From positions 705,545-769,544 of the forward strand of contig NZ_JACVPY010000002.1 in the NCBI RefSeq assembly GCF_018881635.1: DNA of 64,000 bases, read 5' to 3'. The position numbers were made by a program, and so were the translations under genes. The notes under the pieces are model-generated. The model did no database searches. It saw only the letters and a program-made list of their open reading frames with translations, and was not told the DNA's origin. Within the stretch, counting starts at the first letter, position 1. Each line of letters opens with the position of its first letter. Source of the stretch: Polynucleobacter sp. UB-Piko-W3 (GTDB lineage: Bacteria; Pseudomonadota; Gammaproteobacteria; Burkholderiales; Burkholderiaceae). Below, one piece after another: positions 22,923-32,057 of this stretch.

Positions 22923-25019
22923 ATGTATTGCAAGCGTAATCTGTTGATTTATAAATCACTGCTGTGTATTCCATTTTCTGGATTGTTGTTTAGTCTATCC
23001 AGTGCACAAACACCTAGTCTGGAAATTACTGCCACTGGCTCACAAGAGGCTGCCCAAAGCATCTTGACACCAACCAAGGTGTTACAAGGTGATGAGTTGT
23101 TAAATAAACTTGGGTCGACACTGGGTGCAACTCTTGCCAATGAATTAGGTGTATCTGCTACCGGCTATGGAGCCGGATCATCTCGTCCAGTCATTCGTGG
23201 TCTTGAGGGATCTCGTGTACAAATTTTGCAAAATGGTCTCTCTGTTGGCGATGTTTCCAATATCTCCCAAGATCATGCCGTTGGTAACAATATGCAAAAC
23301 GCACACCAAGTAGAAATACTGCGTGGTGCAGCTGCCCTGCTCTATGGATCAGGCTCTAGCGGCGGCCTAGTCAATGTAGTGAATGATCGTATTTTGACTA
23401 ATCTTCCAGATAGGCCTACTGGTGCAATCAATACCAGTTATGAAACTGTGAATAATGGCCGTGCTGGATCACTTGAGATAGATGGAGGCTTTGGCTCAGT
23501 AGCTGTTCATATTGATACTGCAATCAATAATGCTAATAATTACCGTATCCCTGGCAGCTCAACACAATCACAAGGCGAACCCATTGGTGGTTGGACTGTT
23601 CCGCCCGAGGGTAATGGCGGCAATAACTACACAGGAAAACTTCCCAATAGCTTTAGCAATCAAAACAATTTGGGCGTTGGCGTTTCTTATATAGGACAAA
23701 ATGGTTACACCGGTGTATCTGTTGAGCGCTTAAATAATAACTACGGTATTCCGACGCCTGAAGGTGGCTCAATTAATCAGTCACAGAATCGCTATGACTT
23801 TCAGCATCAAACCCGTGATCCTTTTGCTGGCTTCTCATCATTTAAATTTAGCGCTGCTAATAGTAATTACAACCATACAGAATTTAATAATGTGGGTGAA
23901 GCAGCTGCCCTTTGGAAAAATATTGCTAATGAGGCCCGCTTTGAATTAGCCCATAATCCCCTTCTAGGTTGGAGGGGCACCTTTGGCGCTCAAGTTTCTG
24001 CCGCCTCTCTCAATGCAACAGAAGTAGGCACTGGAAGTTATGCAATCGTTCCACCAACTAAGACTAATTCCAATGCGTTATTTTGGATTGAAGAAGGACA
24101 ATGGAATTCACTTCAGGGTAATTTAGGATTGCGCTATAACAATGTCGCCCAAAATCCCAATACATCGACAGTTTTAGAATCTCAGCCCACTGCTCAAGGA
24201 ACGCCTACCCCAGGCATTACTTTGCAAAATCGAAGTTTTAATTTGATGTCCTATTCTGCGGGTGGCTTGTGGAGCTTTGTACCAGGCCACGGTATTGGTG
24301 TTGCTTATACCGTTTCACAGCGCGCTCCTAGTGCACAAGAGCTCTACTCCTATGGTGCTCATGAATCAACTGCTACTTTTGATATTGGTAACCCTAATCT
24401 CACCAAAGAAACCTCTCATAACTTAGAGTTCAACTTACAAAGAAATATTGGTTTGTTGCGCGGCAAAGCAAGTGTTTATGCAAACCGATTCAACAACTAT
24501 ATTTATGGCTTTTACACAGGCAACTCAATTAACAATCCAGGGGTTGATGGCAACGGCTTTAATGTGGTGACCGCACAGCAAGCTGCTGCAACCATCAAAG
24601 GCATTGAGGGTGAATTAACCTATAACTGGCGTGAGCAAGGCTTAGGTGGAAGAGTTTTTGGCGATGCTTCACAAGGAAGCTTTGATGCTGGCGGCAATCT
24701 ACCCTTACAACCTGCACCCAGACTTGGCGCTGAGCTAGCCCATCAACGCAATGGTTGGTTAACGAGCGCTACCTATATCTATAGCTATCAACAAAACCGA
24801 CTTGCCAGTTGGGAACAAGGTCCAGCCCCAAGTTATAACTTATTAAATGCTGGAATATCTTTTACAGAAAAGATTCGGCAGGTGAATTGGACTGTGTACC
24901 TGAATATGAAGAACTTGCTCAATGAGCAGATTCGTTATGCCACTACTCCAATGGCAGTCAGACTGTACGCACCGCAGCCTGGCAGAAGTGTAATGCTGGG
25001 ACTACGGGGAACGTTTTAA
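22923..25019 (+). CDS. TonB-dependent outer-membrane receptor, ZnuD-like
   Basis: A 698-aa receptor with a signal peptide (ending SSAQ) and a plug domain of the ZnuD type: QGDELLNKLGSTLGATLANELGVSA, then SSRPVIRGLEGSRVQILQNGL and DHAVGNN. A 22-strand barrel ends in PGRSVMLGLRGTF with terminal Phe. ZnuD-type receptors take up zinc; the His-rich external loop of some members is not obvious here, so another metal complex is possible. Its stop overlaps the converging PPK2 gene by 4 bp. No clear Zur box was found in the 83-bp upstream gap. Confidence 0.88.
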   Translation: MYCKRNLLIYKSLLCIPFSGLLFSLSSAQTPSLEITATGSQEAAQSILTPTKVLQGDELLNKLGSTLGATLANELGVSATGYGAGSSRPVIRGLEGSRVQILQNGLSVGDVSNISQDHAVGNNMQNAHQVEILRGAAALLYGSGSSGGLVNVVNDRILTNLPDRPTGAINTSYETVNNGRAGSLEIDGGFGSVAVHIDTAINNANNYRIPGSSTQSQGEPIGGWTVPPEGNGGNNYTGKLPNSFSNQNNLGVGVSYIGQNGYTGVSVERLNNNYGIPTPEGGSINQSQNRYDFQHQTRDPFAGFSSFKFSAANSNYNHTEFNNVGEAAALWKNIANEARFELAHNPLLGWRGTFGAQVSAASLNATEVGTGSYAIVPPTKTNSNALFWIEEGQWNSLQGNLGLRYNNVAQNPNTSTVLESQPTAQGTPTPGITLQNRSFNLMSYSAGGLWSFVPGHGIGVAYTVSQRAPSAQELYSYGAHESTATFDIGNPNLTKETSHNLEFNLQRNIGLLRGKASVYANRFNNYIYGFYTGNSINNPGVDGNGFNVVTAQQAAATIKGIEGELTYNWREQGLGGRVFGDASQGSFDAGGNLPLQPAPRLGAELAHQRNGWLTSATYIYSYQQNRLASWEQGPAPSYNLLNAGISFTEKIRQVNWTVYLNMKNLLNEQIRYATTPMAVRLYAPQPGRSVMLGLRGTF

Positions 25020-25921
25020 TACAGATCTGGGACGTACATCTCTGGCGGTACAGGACCACGTAAGTAATCTGGGTTATGAACTCGTGCAGGCAGTTTAATG
25101 GCCGGATGATCTATTTCTTTATAAGGAATTTGGGCCAATAAGTGGCTAATGCAATTTAAGCGAGCTTTTTTCTTATCATTTGCTGCCACAACCCACCAAG
25201 GTGCCTCTGGAATGGAGGTACGCTCAAGCATAGTCTCTTTAGCTTTGGTATAGGCCTCCCAAAGACGGCGAGCCTCTAAGTCTATTGGGCTGAGCTTCCA
25301 CTGTTTTAGGGGATCATGAATACGCATCATAAAGCGGCTGTACTGCTCATCATCTGAAATCGAGAACCAATACTTAATCAGAATAATTCCAGAGCTGATC
25401 ATCATGCGCTCTAAATCTGGAACGGTTCTGAGAAACTCTTCGTACTCTTTCTTGGTACAAAATCCCATGACCTTTTCAACACCGGCACGGTTATACCAAC
25501 TGCGATCAAATAAGGCGATCTCGCCACCAGCAGGTAGTTGTGAAATATAGCGCTGAAAATACCACTGTGTTCTTTCACGCTCATTTGGTGCTGGTAAGGC
25601 AACGACCTTACAGACTCGCGGATTTAAACGCTGAGTAATACGCTTAATGGCGCCGCCCTTACCTGCCGAATCTCGACCCTCAAATAAGATGGCCACTTTC
25701 ATTTTATTAGTGACAACCCAATCTTGGAGCTTCACAAGCTCGCCTTGTAGTCTGAATAATTCTTTAAAGTAGACATTGCGTGGTATGGAGGAGCCCTCTT
25801 CACCGTCAGCAGTAAGACGACCATCATCAAGCTCCATCTCAAGCTCTTCATCCATGCTATCGAGAATTTCTTCTCGGGCACGTCTGTACCACTCGTCCAT
25901 CTCTTTATGCTTTGACGTCAT
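25016..25921 (-). CDS. ppk2: Polyphosphate kinase 2
   Basis: A 301-aa enzyme transferring phosphate between polyphosphate and nucleotides. It has the PPK2 P-loop GRDSAGKGGAIKRI (about residue 83), the lid segment DRSWYNRAGVEKVMGF and the conserved FSISDDEQYSRFMMR and SPIDLEARRLWEAY. The acidic N-terminus (DEELEMELDDG) is common in class I members, which mostly make NTP from NDP. It sits near ppx and the Pho regulon genes, fitting polyphosphate turnover under changing phosphate. Confidence 0.93.
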   Translation of the reverse strand: MTSKHKEMDEWYRRAREEILDSMDEELEMELDDGRLTADGEEGSSIPRNVYFKELFRLQGELVKLQDWVVTNKMKVAILFEGRDSAGKGGAIKRITQRLNPRVCKVVALPAPNERERTQWYFQRYISQLPAGGEIALFDRSWYNRAGVEKVMGFCTKKEYEEFLRTVPDLERMMISSGIILIKYWFSISDDEQYSRFMMRIHDPLKQWKLSPIDLEARRLWEAYTKAKETMLERTSIPEAPWWVVAANDKKKARLNCISHLLAQIPYKEIDHPAIKLPARVHNPDYLRGPVPPEMYVPDLY

Positions 25922-25986
25922 TGCTTTATACCCATATATGAACTACCTTTTTAGAGTATATATGTGACATATTTATTACATCCAGA

Positions 25987-26799
25987 CTAATTGCATCGTT
26001 TTTCAAGGTGGAGAGCAATTTGCTCTTGGGTGTGGGATGCAAGGGCCTTTCGATCAATTGGTATGCTAGGTGGGTTCTTTGCGGGTGCAAAAAACGTCAA
26101 TTCCACCCTCAGTCTACGGTTTTTTAATATGCTGGCCATAGACCCGATCAAACCCATATCCCCGATAAACGCAGGAACCTCAGAATGCTCACCTGTATAT
26201 CGATCAAAATAAGCCAGTGCCAGAGCACATGCCGGGACTTCTGATATCGCTGCAGCCTCAAATAAATTGGGCTTAAAAAACTGCACGCTTTTACCTATGG
26301 TCGAAGTGCCTTCAGGAAAAATACAAATGGATTGCGTTTTGAGTATTGATGCCATGTCATCAACAACCTGCCTAGCATGCCTTGTACTATCTCTTTTGAT
26401 AAATACAGTACCCAATTGCTTTGCCATCCACCCAAAGATTGGCCAGCTCGCCACTTCAGACTTTGCCACAAATCGAATGGGCTTAAACGCATTAATGGCA
26501 TGAATGTCCATCCAAGATACATGATTTGCGGCAAGCAAATAAGATGATTGTGGGAGTAAATTAGCATGGTTCACAAGCAACTCAACTCCGAAAATTTTCA
26601 AGAGACGTTTTGACCATCTTTGAATATGATTATTTTTTGAGTTTGTACTTAAAAAGGGGAATAACAGAAGCAGAGTGATGACACCCCTGCACACATGTAG
26701 CCAGACCAGCAGCCAAAGTGCTATGTAAATAAAAAAGGGGGTATTTCTCAGTGAGGCTTGTTTTTTGGTCTTCATAAATACTATCTTGATAGGCCTCAT
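25987..26799 (-). CDS. 1-acyl-sn-glycerol-3-phosphate acyltransferase family (PlsC/OlsA-like)
   Basis: A 270-aa membrane-bound acyltransferase. An N-terminal hydrophobic region (FFIYIALWLLVWLHVCRGVITLLLLF) is followed by NHVSWMD (the NHxxxxD catalytic motif, about residue 92), FIKRDSTRHARQ and IFPEGTST. It acylates lysophosphatidate or, as OlsA, lyso-ornithine lipid. A near-divergent operon with an OlsB-like gene and the Pho box between them make an ornithine-lipid role attractive, but sequence alone cannot separate the two. Met at 26775 is an alternative start. Confidence 0.85.
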   Translation of the reverse strand: MRPIKIVFMKTKKQASLRNTPFFIYIALWLLVWLHVCRGVITLLLLFPFLSTNSKNNHIQRWSKRLLKIFGVELLVNHANLLPQSSYLLAANHVSWMDIHAINAFKPIRFVAKSEVASWPIFGWMAKQLGTVFIKRDSTRHARQVVDDMASILKTQSICIFPEGTSTIGKSVQFFKPNLFEAAAISEVPACALALAYFDRYTGEHSEVPAFIGDMGLIGSMASILKNRRLRVELTFFAPAKNPPSIPIDRKALASHTQEQIALHLEKRCN

Positions 26800-26814
26800 T
26801 AAATCATAATGACA

Positions 26815-26858
26815 TAGTCATAAAAGTGTCTTGAAACTGTCATGAAGCTTTCACAGTG
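26815..26858 (+). promoter_or_regulatory. Pho box with four tandem 11-bp units before plcP
   Basis: PhoB-type heptamers TAGTCAT (26815), GTGTCTT (26826), CTGTCAT (26837) and CTTTCAC (26848) occur at exact 11-bp spacing, each followed by an A/G-rich tetramer. This matches the known Pho box (CTGTCAT-N4 repeats). It ends 20 bp before the plcP ATG, so the 5' leader must be very short. Confidence 0.85.
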
Positions 26859-26878
26859 TATTGGCTTAATACGGATTC

Positions 26879-27688
26879 ATGATGCACTACAGAGCCATTT
26901 GGATTTCTGACGTACACCTGGGAACATCGGGGTGTCAGGCAAACTACCTTCTGGATTTCTTAAAGCATAATGAAGCCGATAAGTTTTATTTAGTCGGCGA
27001 CATTATCGATGGCTGGAGACTTAAGAAATCATTCTACTGGCCTCAATCTCATAACGATGTAGTTCAAAAACTCCTGCGTAAAGCGCGTAAGGGTTCTGAA
27101 GTCATCTATGTGCCTGGTAATCATGATGAAAGTGCCCGGCAATTTTTTGGCCTCTCCTTTGGTGATGTCAAAGTAGTTGAGGAATGTATTCATACCACTT
27201 TAGATGGCAGGAAACTTTGGGTTACTCATGGTGACTTATTTGACGGCGTTATGCAATATGCCAAATGGCTTGCCTATGTAGGCGATACGCTCTACTCGTT
27301 CATTTTGTATGTCAATCGCTACTTCAATATGTTGCGAGTCAAGATGGGCTTGCAATATTGGTCACTCTCTCAGTATCTAAAGCACCAAGTCAAAAATGCA
27401 GTGAGCTATATCGCCGACTTTGAGCACATTATGGCCAGAGAAGCACGTCTGCGCGGTTGCGATGGTGTCGTCTGTGGTCATATTCATAAAGCCGAGATCC
27501 GTGAAATTGATGGCCTCCTTTACTGCAATGATGGAGATTGGGTAGAAAGCCTAAGCGCTCTCGTTGAAACCCAAACTGGCGAACTCAAACTGATTTATTG
27601 GACTCACATCAAGGGCGAACCAGTAGAAACCCCAGAAATTTCTTTCCAACCTGTTGTTGAATCTTTTCTCAAAGAGGCTGCACTATGA
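26879..27688 (+). CDS. plcP: PlcP-like metallophosphoesterase (phospholipase C of lipid remodelling)
   Basis: A 269-aa calcineurin-type phosphoesterase with the dimetal motifs SDVHLGTSG, GDIIDGWRLKKSFYWP, PGNHDE, VTHGDLFDG and CGHIHKA. The family includes LpxH-like hydrolases. The longer form, with the LxxKxHVKxA-like region and a glycosyltransferase partner, is PlcP, which removes head groups from phospholipids during phosphate starvation. Support comes from the four-unit Pho box directly upstream, the coupled glycosyltransferase gene (4-bp overlap) and dgkA behind. The ATG at 26879 or the next codon at 26882 could start it. Confidence 0.85.
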   Translation: MMHYRAIWISDVHLGTSGCQANYLLDFLKHNEADKFYLVGDIIDGWRLKKSFYWPQSHNDVVQKLLRKARKGSEVIYVPGNHDESARQFFGLSFGDVKVVEECIHTTLDGRKLWVTHGDLFDGVMQYAKWLAYVGDTLYSFILYVNRYFNMLRVKMGLQYWSLSQYLKHQVKNAVSYIADFEHIMAREARLRGCDGVVCGHIHKAEIREIDGLLYCNDGDWVESLSALVETQTGELKLIYWTHIKGEPVETPEISFQPVVESFLKEAAL

Positions 27689-28713
27689 AAATTATGATCA
27701 TTACAGACGCATGGGACCCACAAGTCAATGGGGTTGTGCGCACCTTAAAACAAACCAGCGCTGAATTAACTAGCATGGGTCATGAAGTTGAAATGATTAC
27801 ACCCAAGGGCTTTAAATCAATTCCTTGCCCCACCTATCCAGATATCGCCCTCTCACTATTCCCAGGCAAAGAAGTAGCGCGTCGCATTAAAGCATTTGCT
27901 CCTGATGCCATGCATATTGCTACTGAAGGGCCTTTAGGCTTATCTGCACGCTCCTATGCAGTCAAAAATAATCTCCCCTTCTCTACTGCCTATCACACGC
28001 GCTTTCCGGAGTACGTCAAAGCACGTACCGGCATCCCGCTTGCCATTACATATACATTTATTCGTTGGTTTCATGGTCGATCTATGGCCGTGATGGCACC
28101 AACGATCGTCGTTAAAGACGATTTAGAAAAGTATGGTTTGAATAATGTCGTACTGTGGTCACGAGGTGTAGACCTAGATATCTTTAAGATGCAAGAATCT
28201 AAAACTCTCAATACGGCTCACCCGATCTTTTTATACGTAGGTCGTGTTGCAATTGAAAAGAATATCAATGCCTTTTTGGAAATTGATTTACCAGGCTCAA
28301 AATGGGTAGTTGGTGATGGCCCCGCCATGGCAGGAATCAAAGAAAAATATCCTGACATCAACTATCTCGGCGTATTACAACAGCATGAATTAGCGAAGGT
28401 ATATGCCGCAGCTGATGTATTTGTATTCCCGAGCAAGACAGATACTTTTGGCTTAGTCCTGCTAGAAGCAATGGCTTGCGGTACACCAGTAGCAGCGTAT
28501 CCCGTCACTGGCCCAATTGATGTGCTGGGAGACTCTCCTGCTGGTGCCATGAATGAGGATTTACGAGAGGCCTGCATTGCCGCATTAAAGATCCCACGAG
28601 AAGTCGCACGTGCGCACGCTGAGAAGTTTTCATGGAGAGCGGCTTCGGAACAATTTTTGCATCATCTCAAGCCGGTTCCCTCCACTGAAGTTCACCTAAC
28701 CGCCCTGGCTTAA
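27685..28713 (+). CDS. GT4-family glycosyltransferase, probable diacylglycerol glycosyltransferase (Agt-like)
   Basis: A 342-aa GT-B glycosyltransferase with N-terminal ITDAWDPQVNGVVRTLK and the C-terminal donor site FPSKTDTFGLVLLEAMACGTPVAAYP carrying the EX7E pattern. Overlap with plcP (ATGA) means the two are made together. In other proteobacteria this pair turns phospholipid into diacylglycerol and then glycolipid, sparing phosphate. The sugar is not predictable from sequence. Confidence 0.88.
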   Translation: MKIMIITDAWDPQVNGVVRTLKQTSAELTSMGHEVEMITPKGFKSIPCPTYPDIALSLFPGKEVARRIKAFAPDAMHIATEGPLGLSARSYAVKNNLPFSTAYHTRFPEYVKARTGIPLAITYTFIRWFHGRSMAVMAPTIVVKDDLEKYGLNNVVLWSRGVDLDIFKMQESKTLNTAHPIFLYVGRVAIEKNINAFLEIDLPGSKWVVGDGPAMAGIKEKYPDINYLGVLQQHELAKVYAAADVFVFPSKTDTFGLVLLEAMACGTPVAAYPVTGPIDVLGDSPAGAMNEDLREACIAALKIPREVARAHAEKFSWRAASEQFLHHLKPVPSTEVHLTALA

Positions 28714-28724
28714 GAAGGATACGC

Positions 28725-29129
28725 TTGAATACTAAATATCACATAGGCCAAAATCCTCATAAAGGAAATCGAGGATTAACCAGAGCTTGGCATGCCGCTA
28801 AAAACTCTTGGTGTGGTCTGGTGTACGCCTTTTTAGAAGAAAGTGCTTTTAGACAAGAGCTCTGTCTTTTTGTACTACTAACACCCCTCACTTTCTTTTT
28901 GCCAATCGGATATTTGGAAAAGGCACTCTTAATTTCATCTCTGATCATGGTCTTAGTAGTGGAATTACTCAATTCCAGTGTTGAGGCTGCCATTGATCGC
29001 ATCTCTTTTGAGCATCACGATCTATCTAAAAGAGCGAAGGATTTTGGTTCGGCAGCAGTGATGTTGGCCCTGTTAATAGCCCTTCTGATGTGGTCTGCCG
29101 TATGCATACCACTTGTCTTCAAATTGTAA
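28725..29129 (+). CDS. dgkA: Diacylglycerol kinase (prokaryotic, DgkA)
   Basis: A 134-aa membrane enzyme phosphorylating diacylglycerol to phosphatidate. The key segment VVELLNSSVEAAIDRIS has the catalytic Glu region of E. coli DgkA (ELLNSAIEAVVDR), and three helices follow the family layout. The start codon is TTG at 28725 with AAGAAGGA upstream. Position after plcP and the glycosyltransferase suggests recycling of diacylglycerol released from phospholipids. Confidence 0.92.
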   Translation: MNTKYHIGQNPHKGNRGLTRAWHAAKNSWCGLVYAFLEESAFRQELCLFVLLTPLTFFLPIGYLEKALLISSLIMVLVVELLNSSVEAAIDRISFEHHDLSKRAKDFGSAAVMLALLIALLMWSAVCIPLVFKL

Positions 29130-29185
29130 TAAACCCCTTCTACGATCACTCATATATTTATTAAGGTAACTCACTAAGGCTCCCT

Positions 29186-30112
29186 ATGTCAGATATTCCA
29201 AACCCAATTGCCGCCTTTGAAATTTTTTCTTTCAAGAAAGAGAGAAAGATTTCTAATCCAAAATCTAATCCATTTAAGAAATTGTCTAAGAAGCTCGCTA
29301 AAAAGCTCTTTGGTAAAAAATTCGCCACCAAAGCTCGTGCACAATTGGCTACTGCTGAAGTGACACTCACAGTAAGTCCGATTGCTAAATCTAAAAGACC
29401 AGCATTTAAGATTGAGTGGGCAAGCTCTTCTAGTGAAATCAAAGAAGCACAACGATTGCGTTACAAGGTTTTTGCTGAAGAAATGGGCGCAAACCTAGCT
29501 CAAAATGCTGAAGGTTTAGATGTGGATGAATTTGATGCCTATTGCGATCATCTTTTAATCCGTGATCAAGATACTCTCAAGGTAGTTGGCACCTATCGCG
29601 TACTGCCGCCCCACAAAGCTCAAGAAATTGGCCGTTTATATTCCGATTCTGAATTTGATTTATCACGCCTAGATCACCTTCGTCCTAAGCTAGTTGAATT
29701 GGGCAGATCCTGCGTGCACCAAGACTATCGTTCCGGGGCAGTCATTATGGCCCTATGGAGTGGCTTAGCCCAATACATGCAAAAGCATGGTTACGAAATC
29801 ATGCTCGGTTGTGCCAGTATCCCCATGGCTGATGGTGGTCACTTTGCTGCTAGTCTGTATAACTCCCTAGGCAATGATCAAATGGCTCCTGTTGAGTTCC
29901 ACGCCTTCCCTAGGCTAGCGTTACCATTAGATAAGCTCAATGGCGGACTGGAAGTAGAGGCTCCTCCGTTGATTAAAGGCTATCTGAAGCTGGGAGCGAA
30001 GATTTGTAGTGCGCCCGCCTGGGATCCTGATTTCAATACAGCAGACTTGCTGACCATGTTGCGCTTATCAGAAATTAATCCGCGTTACGCAAAGCATTTC
30101 TTGGGACTGTAA
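29186..30112 (+). CDS. OlsB-like GNAT acyltransferase (ornithine lipid synthesis)
   Basis: A 308-aa protein. Residues about 80-300 form the acetyltransferase-5 domain of ornithine N-alpha-acyltransferases, with QRLRYKVFAEEMGA, DEFDAYCDHLLI, VGTYRVLP and LVELGRSCVHQDYR. OlsB makes lyso-ornithine lipid from acyl-ACP and ornithine, giving a phosphate-free membrane lipid. The first 70 residues are an unusual basic extension (KKLSKKLAKKLFGKKFATKAR) that could bind anionic membrane. It follows dgkA by 56 bp in the Pho-controlled cluster. An acyltransferase for the second step (OlsA) could be the gene at 25987. Confidence 0.83.
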   Translation: MSDIPNPIAAFEIFSFKKERKISNPKSNPFKKLSKKLAKKLFGKKFATKARAQLATAEVTLTVSPIAKSKRPAFKIEWASSSSEIKEAQRLRYKVFAEEMGANLAQNAEGLDVDEFDAYCDHLLIRDQDTLKVVGTYRVLPPHKAQEIGRLYSDSEFDLSRLDHLRPKLVELGRSCVHQDYRSGAVIMALWSGLAQYMQKHGYEIMLGCASIPMADGGHFAASLYNSLGNDQMAPVEFHAFPRLALPLDKLNGGLEVEAPPLIKGYLKLGAKICSAPAWDPDFNTADLLTMLRLSEINPRYAKHFLGL

Positions 30113-30125
30113 TTTCTTAGCTTAT

Positions 30126-31688
30126 TTATTTCAGACTAAGTTCATAAGAGCGGCCGATTCGATTCCATTCGGCCGCTTCTTTCAGAAGACTAAATTCTGT
30201 TAAAGGATGTATTTGAGCCCATTCCTTTGGAATAGTGACTTGGTAGGCGCCTTCCTCCTCAGAAACCTTCACCTTTGGCAAATCTTCATCACTTCTACCA
30301 CGACAAAGCACTTGGGCTAAGCGGAGACAAAATAACATACGCCAGTCATGAAAACCTGCGTTATTTGCAAGCTTGCCTAATTTACCAGTATGACCAATCA
30401 AAAGTGCAGCTAAGCGAGCCTGGTCATTTTTTGAAAAACCAGGCATATCAGCGTTACCAGCAATATAAGCAGAATGCTTATGGTAGCTGTTATGTGAAAT
30501 CGAAAGGCCAATCTCGTGAAGGCTAGCTGCCCATTGCAATAGCGCAATATTATCCACTCTACTCTCTGTTTTGGGCTTAGATAATTGCTGCAAGAATTCA
30601 GAAGCCAGCTTGCTAACGCGCATAGCTTGCTCTCGATCAGCAGAGTAACGCTGTATAAATTGCTCAACCGTAACGTACCGCATGTCGTGATGTTGTGAGC
30701 GCCCTAAGAGGTCATAGAGCACTCCGGTACGTAAGGCGGCATCTGTAACTTCCATTTCCTCAATACCCAGCTCATCAAATACTGCCAGCATGATGGCTAA
30801 ACCCCCTGGCCAAACAGATCTTCTGTCGTCTTTTAATCCTAGCAATTGAACCTGACTAACGTGTTCGTATGTCAGTAGATGTTTTTTCATTGCTCGCAAA
30901 CCATCACGAGTAATTAAACCGCTATTAGCGTTTACGCGACCCATAGTTAAACCATCGGTATGGCCGTTAAAGTCGTTTGCTGCAATCAGTTCGGCAAGAG
31001 CTCTAGCAGTACCAGATGACCCGATAGCTTGCCTCCACCCACTCTTGAGATATGCTCCGGAGATGACTTGGATCTCCCTTCTGGCAGCTAGTTCAGCCTC
31101 TTTAAATGCATGAGCATCGATATTGCCCTTAGGGAAAAAGCGCAGGCTGTGTGAAACGCAACCAATATAAAGACTTTCCATTAACTTTGGCTCATAACCC
31201 TTGCCGATAATAAATTCAGTCGAACCACCTCCAATATCAACTACTAATCGATTGCCTTGCACTACCTGAACCTCATGCGCAGCACCAATGTAAATTAAGC
31301 GTGCTTCCTCAACCCCAGCAATGACTTCAATCGGAAAACCTAGAGATTGCTGAGCATCATGAATAAATTGCTGGGCATTTTTAGCTACTCGCAAGGTATT
31401 GGTAGCAACTGCACGAACATTGGATGGATCAAATCCTCGGATGCGCTCTCCAAAACGCCTAACAGAGGCTAAACCACGTTGGTAGGCATCATTCCCTAGG
31501 ATTTTATTTTCAGTTAAGCCAGCAGCTAAACGAACTGAATCACGCAAAGTATCAATCGGACGGAGTTGAGTACCTGATGGTGTATTGGTAGCCTGAGCAA
31601 CCAACATCCGAAAACTATTGGATCCCAAATCTACCGCTGCGACTAGTTCGCCCGGGGAGGATACAGAGTCGTCAGAATGAATTTCCAA
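30126..31688 (-). CDS. ppx: Exopolyphosphatase (Ppx/GppA family)
   Basis: A 520-aa enzyme cutting terminal phosphate from polyphosphate, or pppGpp as GppA. The actin-like ATPase fold is visible in VAAVDLGSNSFRMLVAQ, ATNTLRVAKNAQQF, VIAGVEEARLIYIG and VVDIGGGSTEFIIGKG. The C-terminal HD-like domain has WAASLHEIGLSISHNSYHKHSAYI. The length is typical of full Ppx. It converges on the OlsB-like gene (13 bp between stops). A GC-rich inverted repeat near its 3' end (30149-30178) may help end transcription of the OlsB gene. Confidence 0.93.
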   Translation of the reverse strand: MEIHSDDSVSSPGELVAAVDLGSNSFRMLVAQATNTPSGTQLRPIDTLRDSVRLAAGLTENKILGNDAYQRGLASVRRFGERIRGFDPSNVRAVATNTLRVAKNAQQFIHDAQQSLGFPIEVIAGVEEARLIYIGAAHEVQVVQGNRLVVDIGGGSTEFIIGKGYEPKLMESLYIGCVSHSLRFFPKGNIDAHAFKEAELAARREIQVISGAYLKSGWRQAIGSSGTARALAELIAANDFNGHTDGLTMGRVNANSGLITRDGLRAMKKHLLTYEHVSQVQLLGLKDDRRSVWPGGLAIMLAVFDELGIEEMEVTDAALRTGVLYDLLGRSQHHDMRYVTVEQFIQRYSADREQAMRVSKLASEFLQQLSKPKTESRVDNIALLQWAASLHEIGLSISHNSYHKHSAYIAGNADMPGFSKNDQARLAALLIGHTGKLGKLANNAGFHDWRMLFCLRLAQVLCRGRSDEDLPKVKVSEEEGAYQVTIPKEWAQIHPLTEFSLLKEAAEWNRIGRSYELSLK

Positions 31689-31786
31689 AATATTCCCTCA
31701 AAATACCTGCGCCAATCACATATGTCTATTTTATGAAAAAACCATGACATATTGATGAAAATACACGCTAGTCTAATGGGAAAAGG

Positions 31787-31999
31787 CTATGTTGCTAAAT
31801 TTTGTTCTGCGCTAGTGCAGTCAAAGTCTCCAAAGCTGCAGAAAATACAGCAATCGCCGGATTTGGGCTTGAGGATATTGAAACAAGCGCGGCATCGGTA
31901 CAAGTGCATAGAGGACCCTATTGGGACCACTAGCGTCTCGGCCGCCTGACAATGCGGACAAGTGATAGTAGATTGATGTTTTTCTTCGGAAAAATTCAC
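31787..31999 (-). CDS. GDCCVxC-type putative zinc-binding small protein
   Basis: A 70-aa protein with CPHC near residue 14, then CRAC and the diagnostic GDCCIFCSFGDFDCTS. It belongs to the GDCCVxC-domain family of small, Cys-rich, probably zinc-binding proteins, for which no function is known. The seven cysteines could make one or two zinc sites. It sits alone between ppx and the alkaline phosphatase gene. Confidence 0.78.
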   Translation of the reverse strand: MNFSEEKHQSTITCPHCQAAETLVVPIGSSMHLYRCRACFNILKPKSGDCCIFCSFGDFDCTSAEQNLAT

Positions 32000-32057
32000 A
32001 GTCCTATATTGAACTAAAGATATTTCAGGAATATGTCAGATCAGAATTAGATACAAA

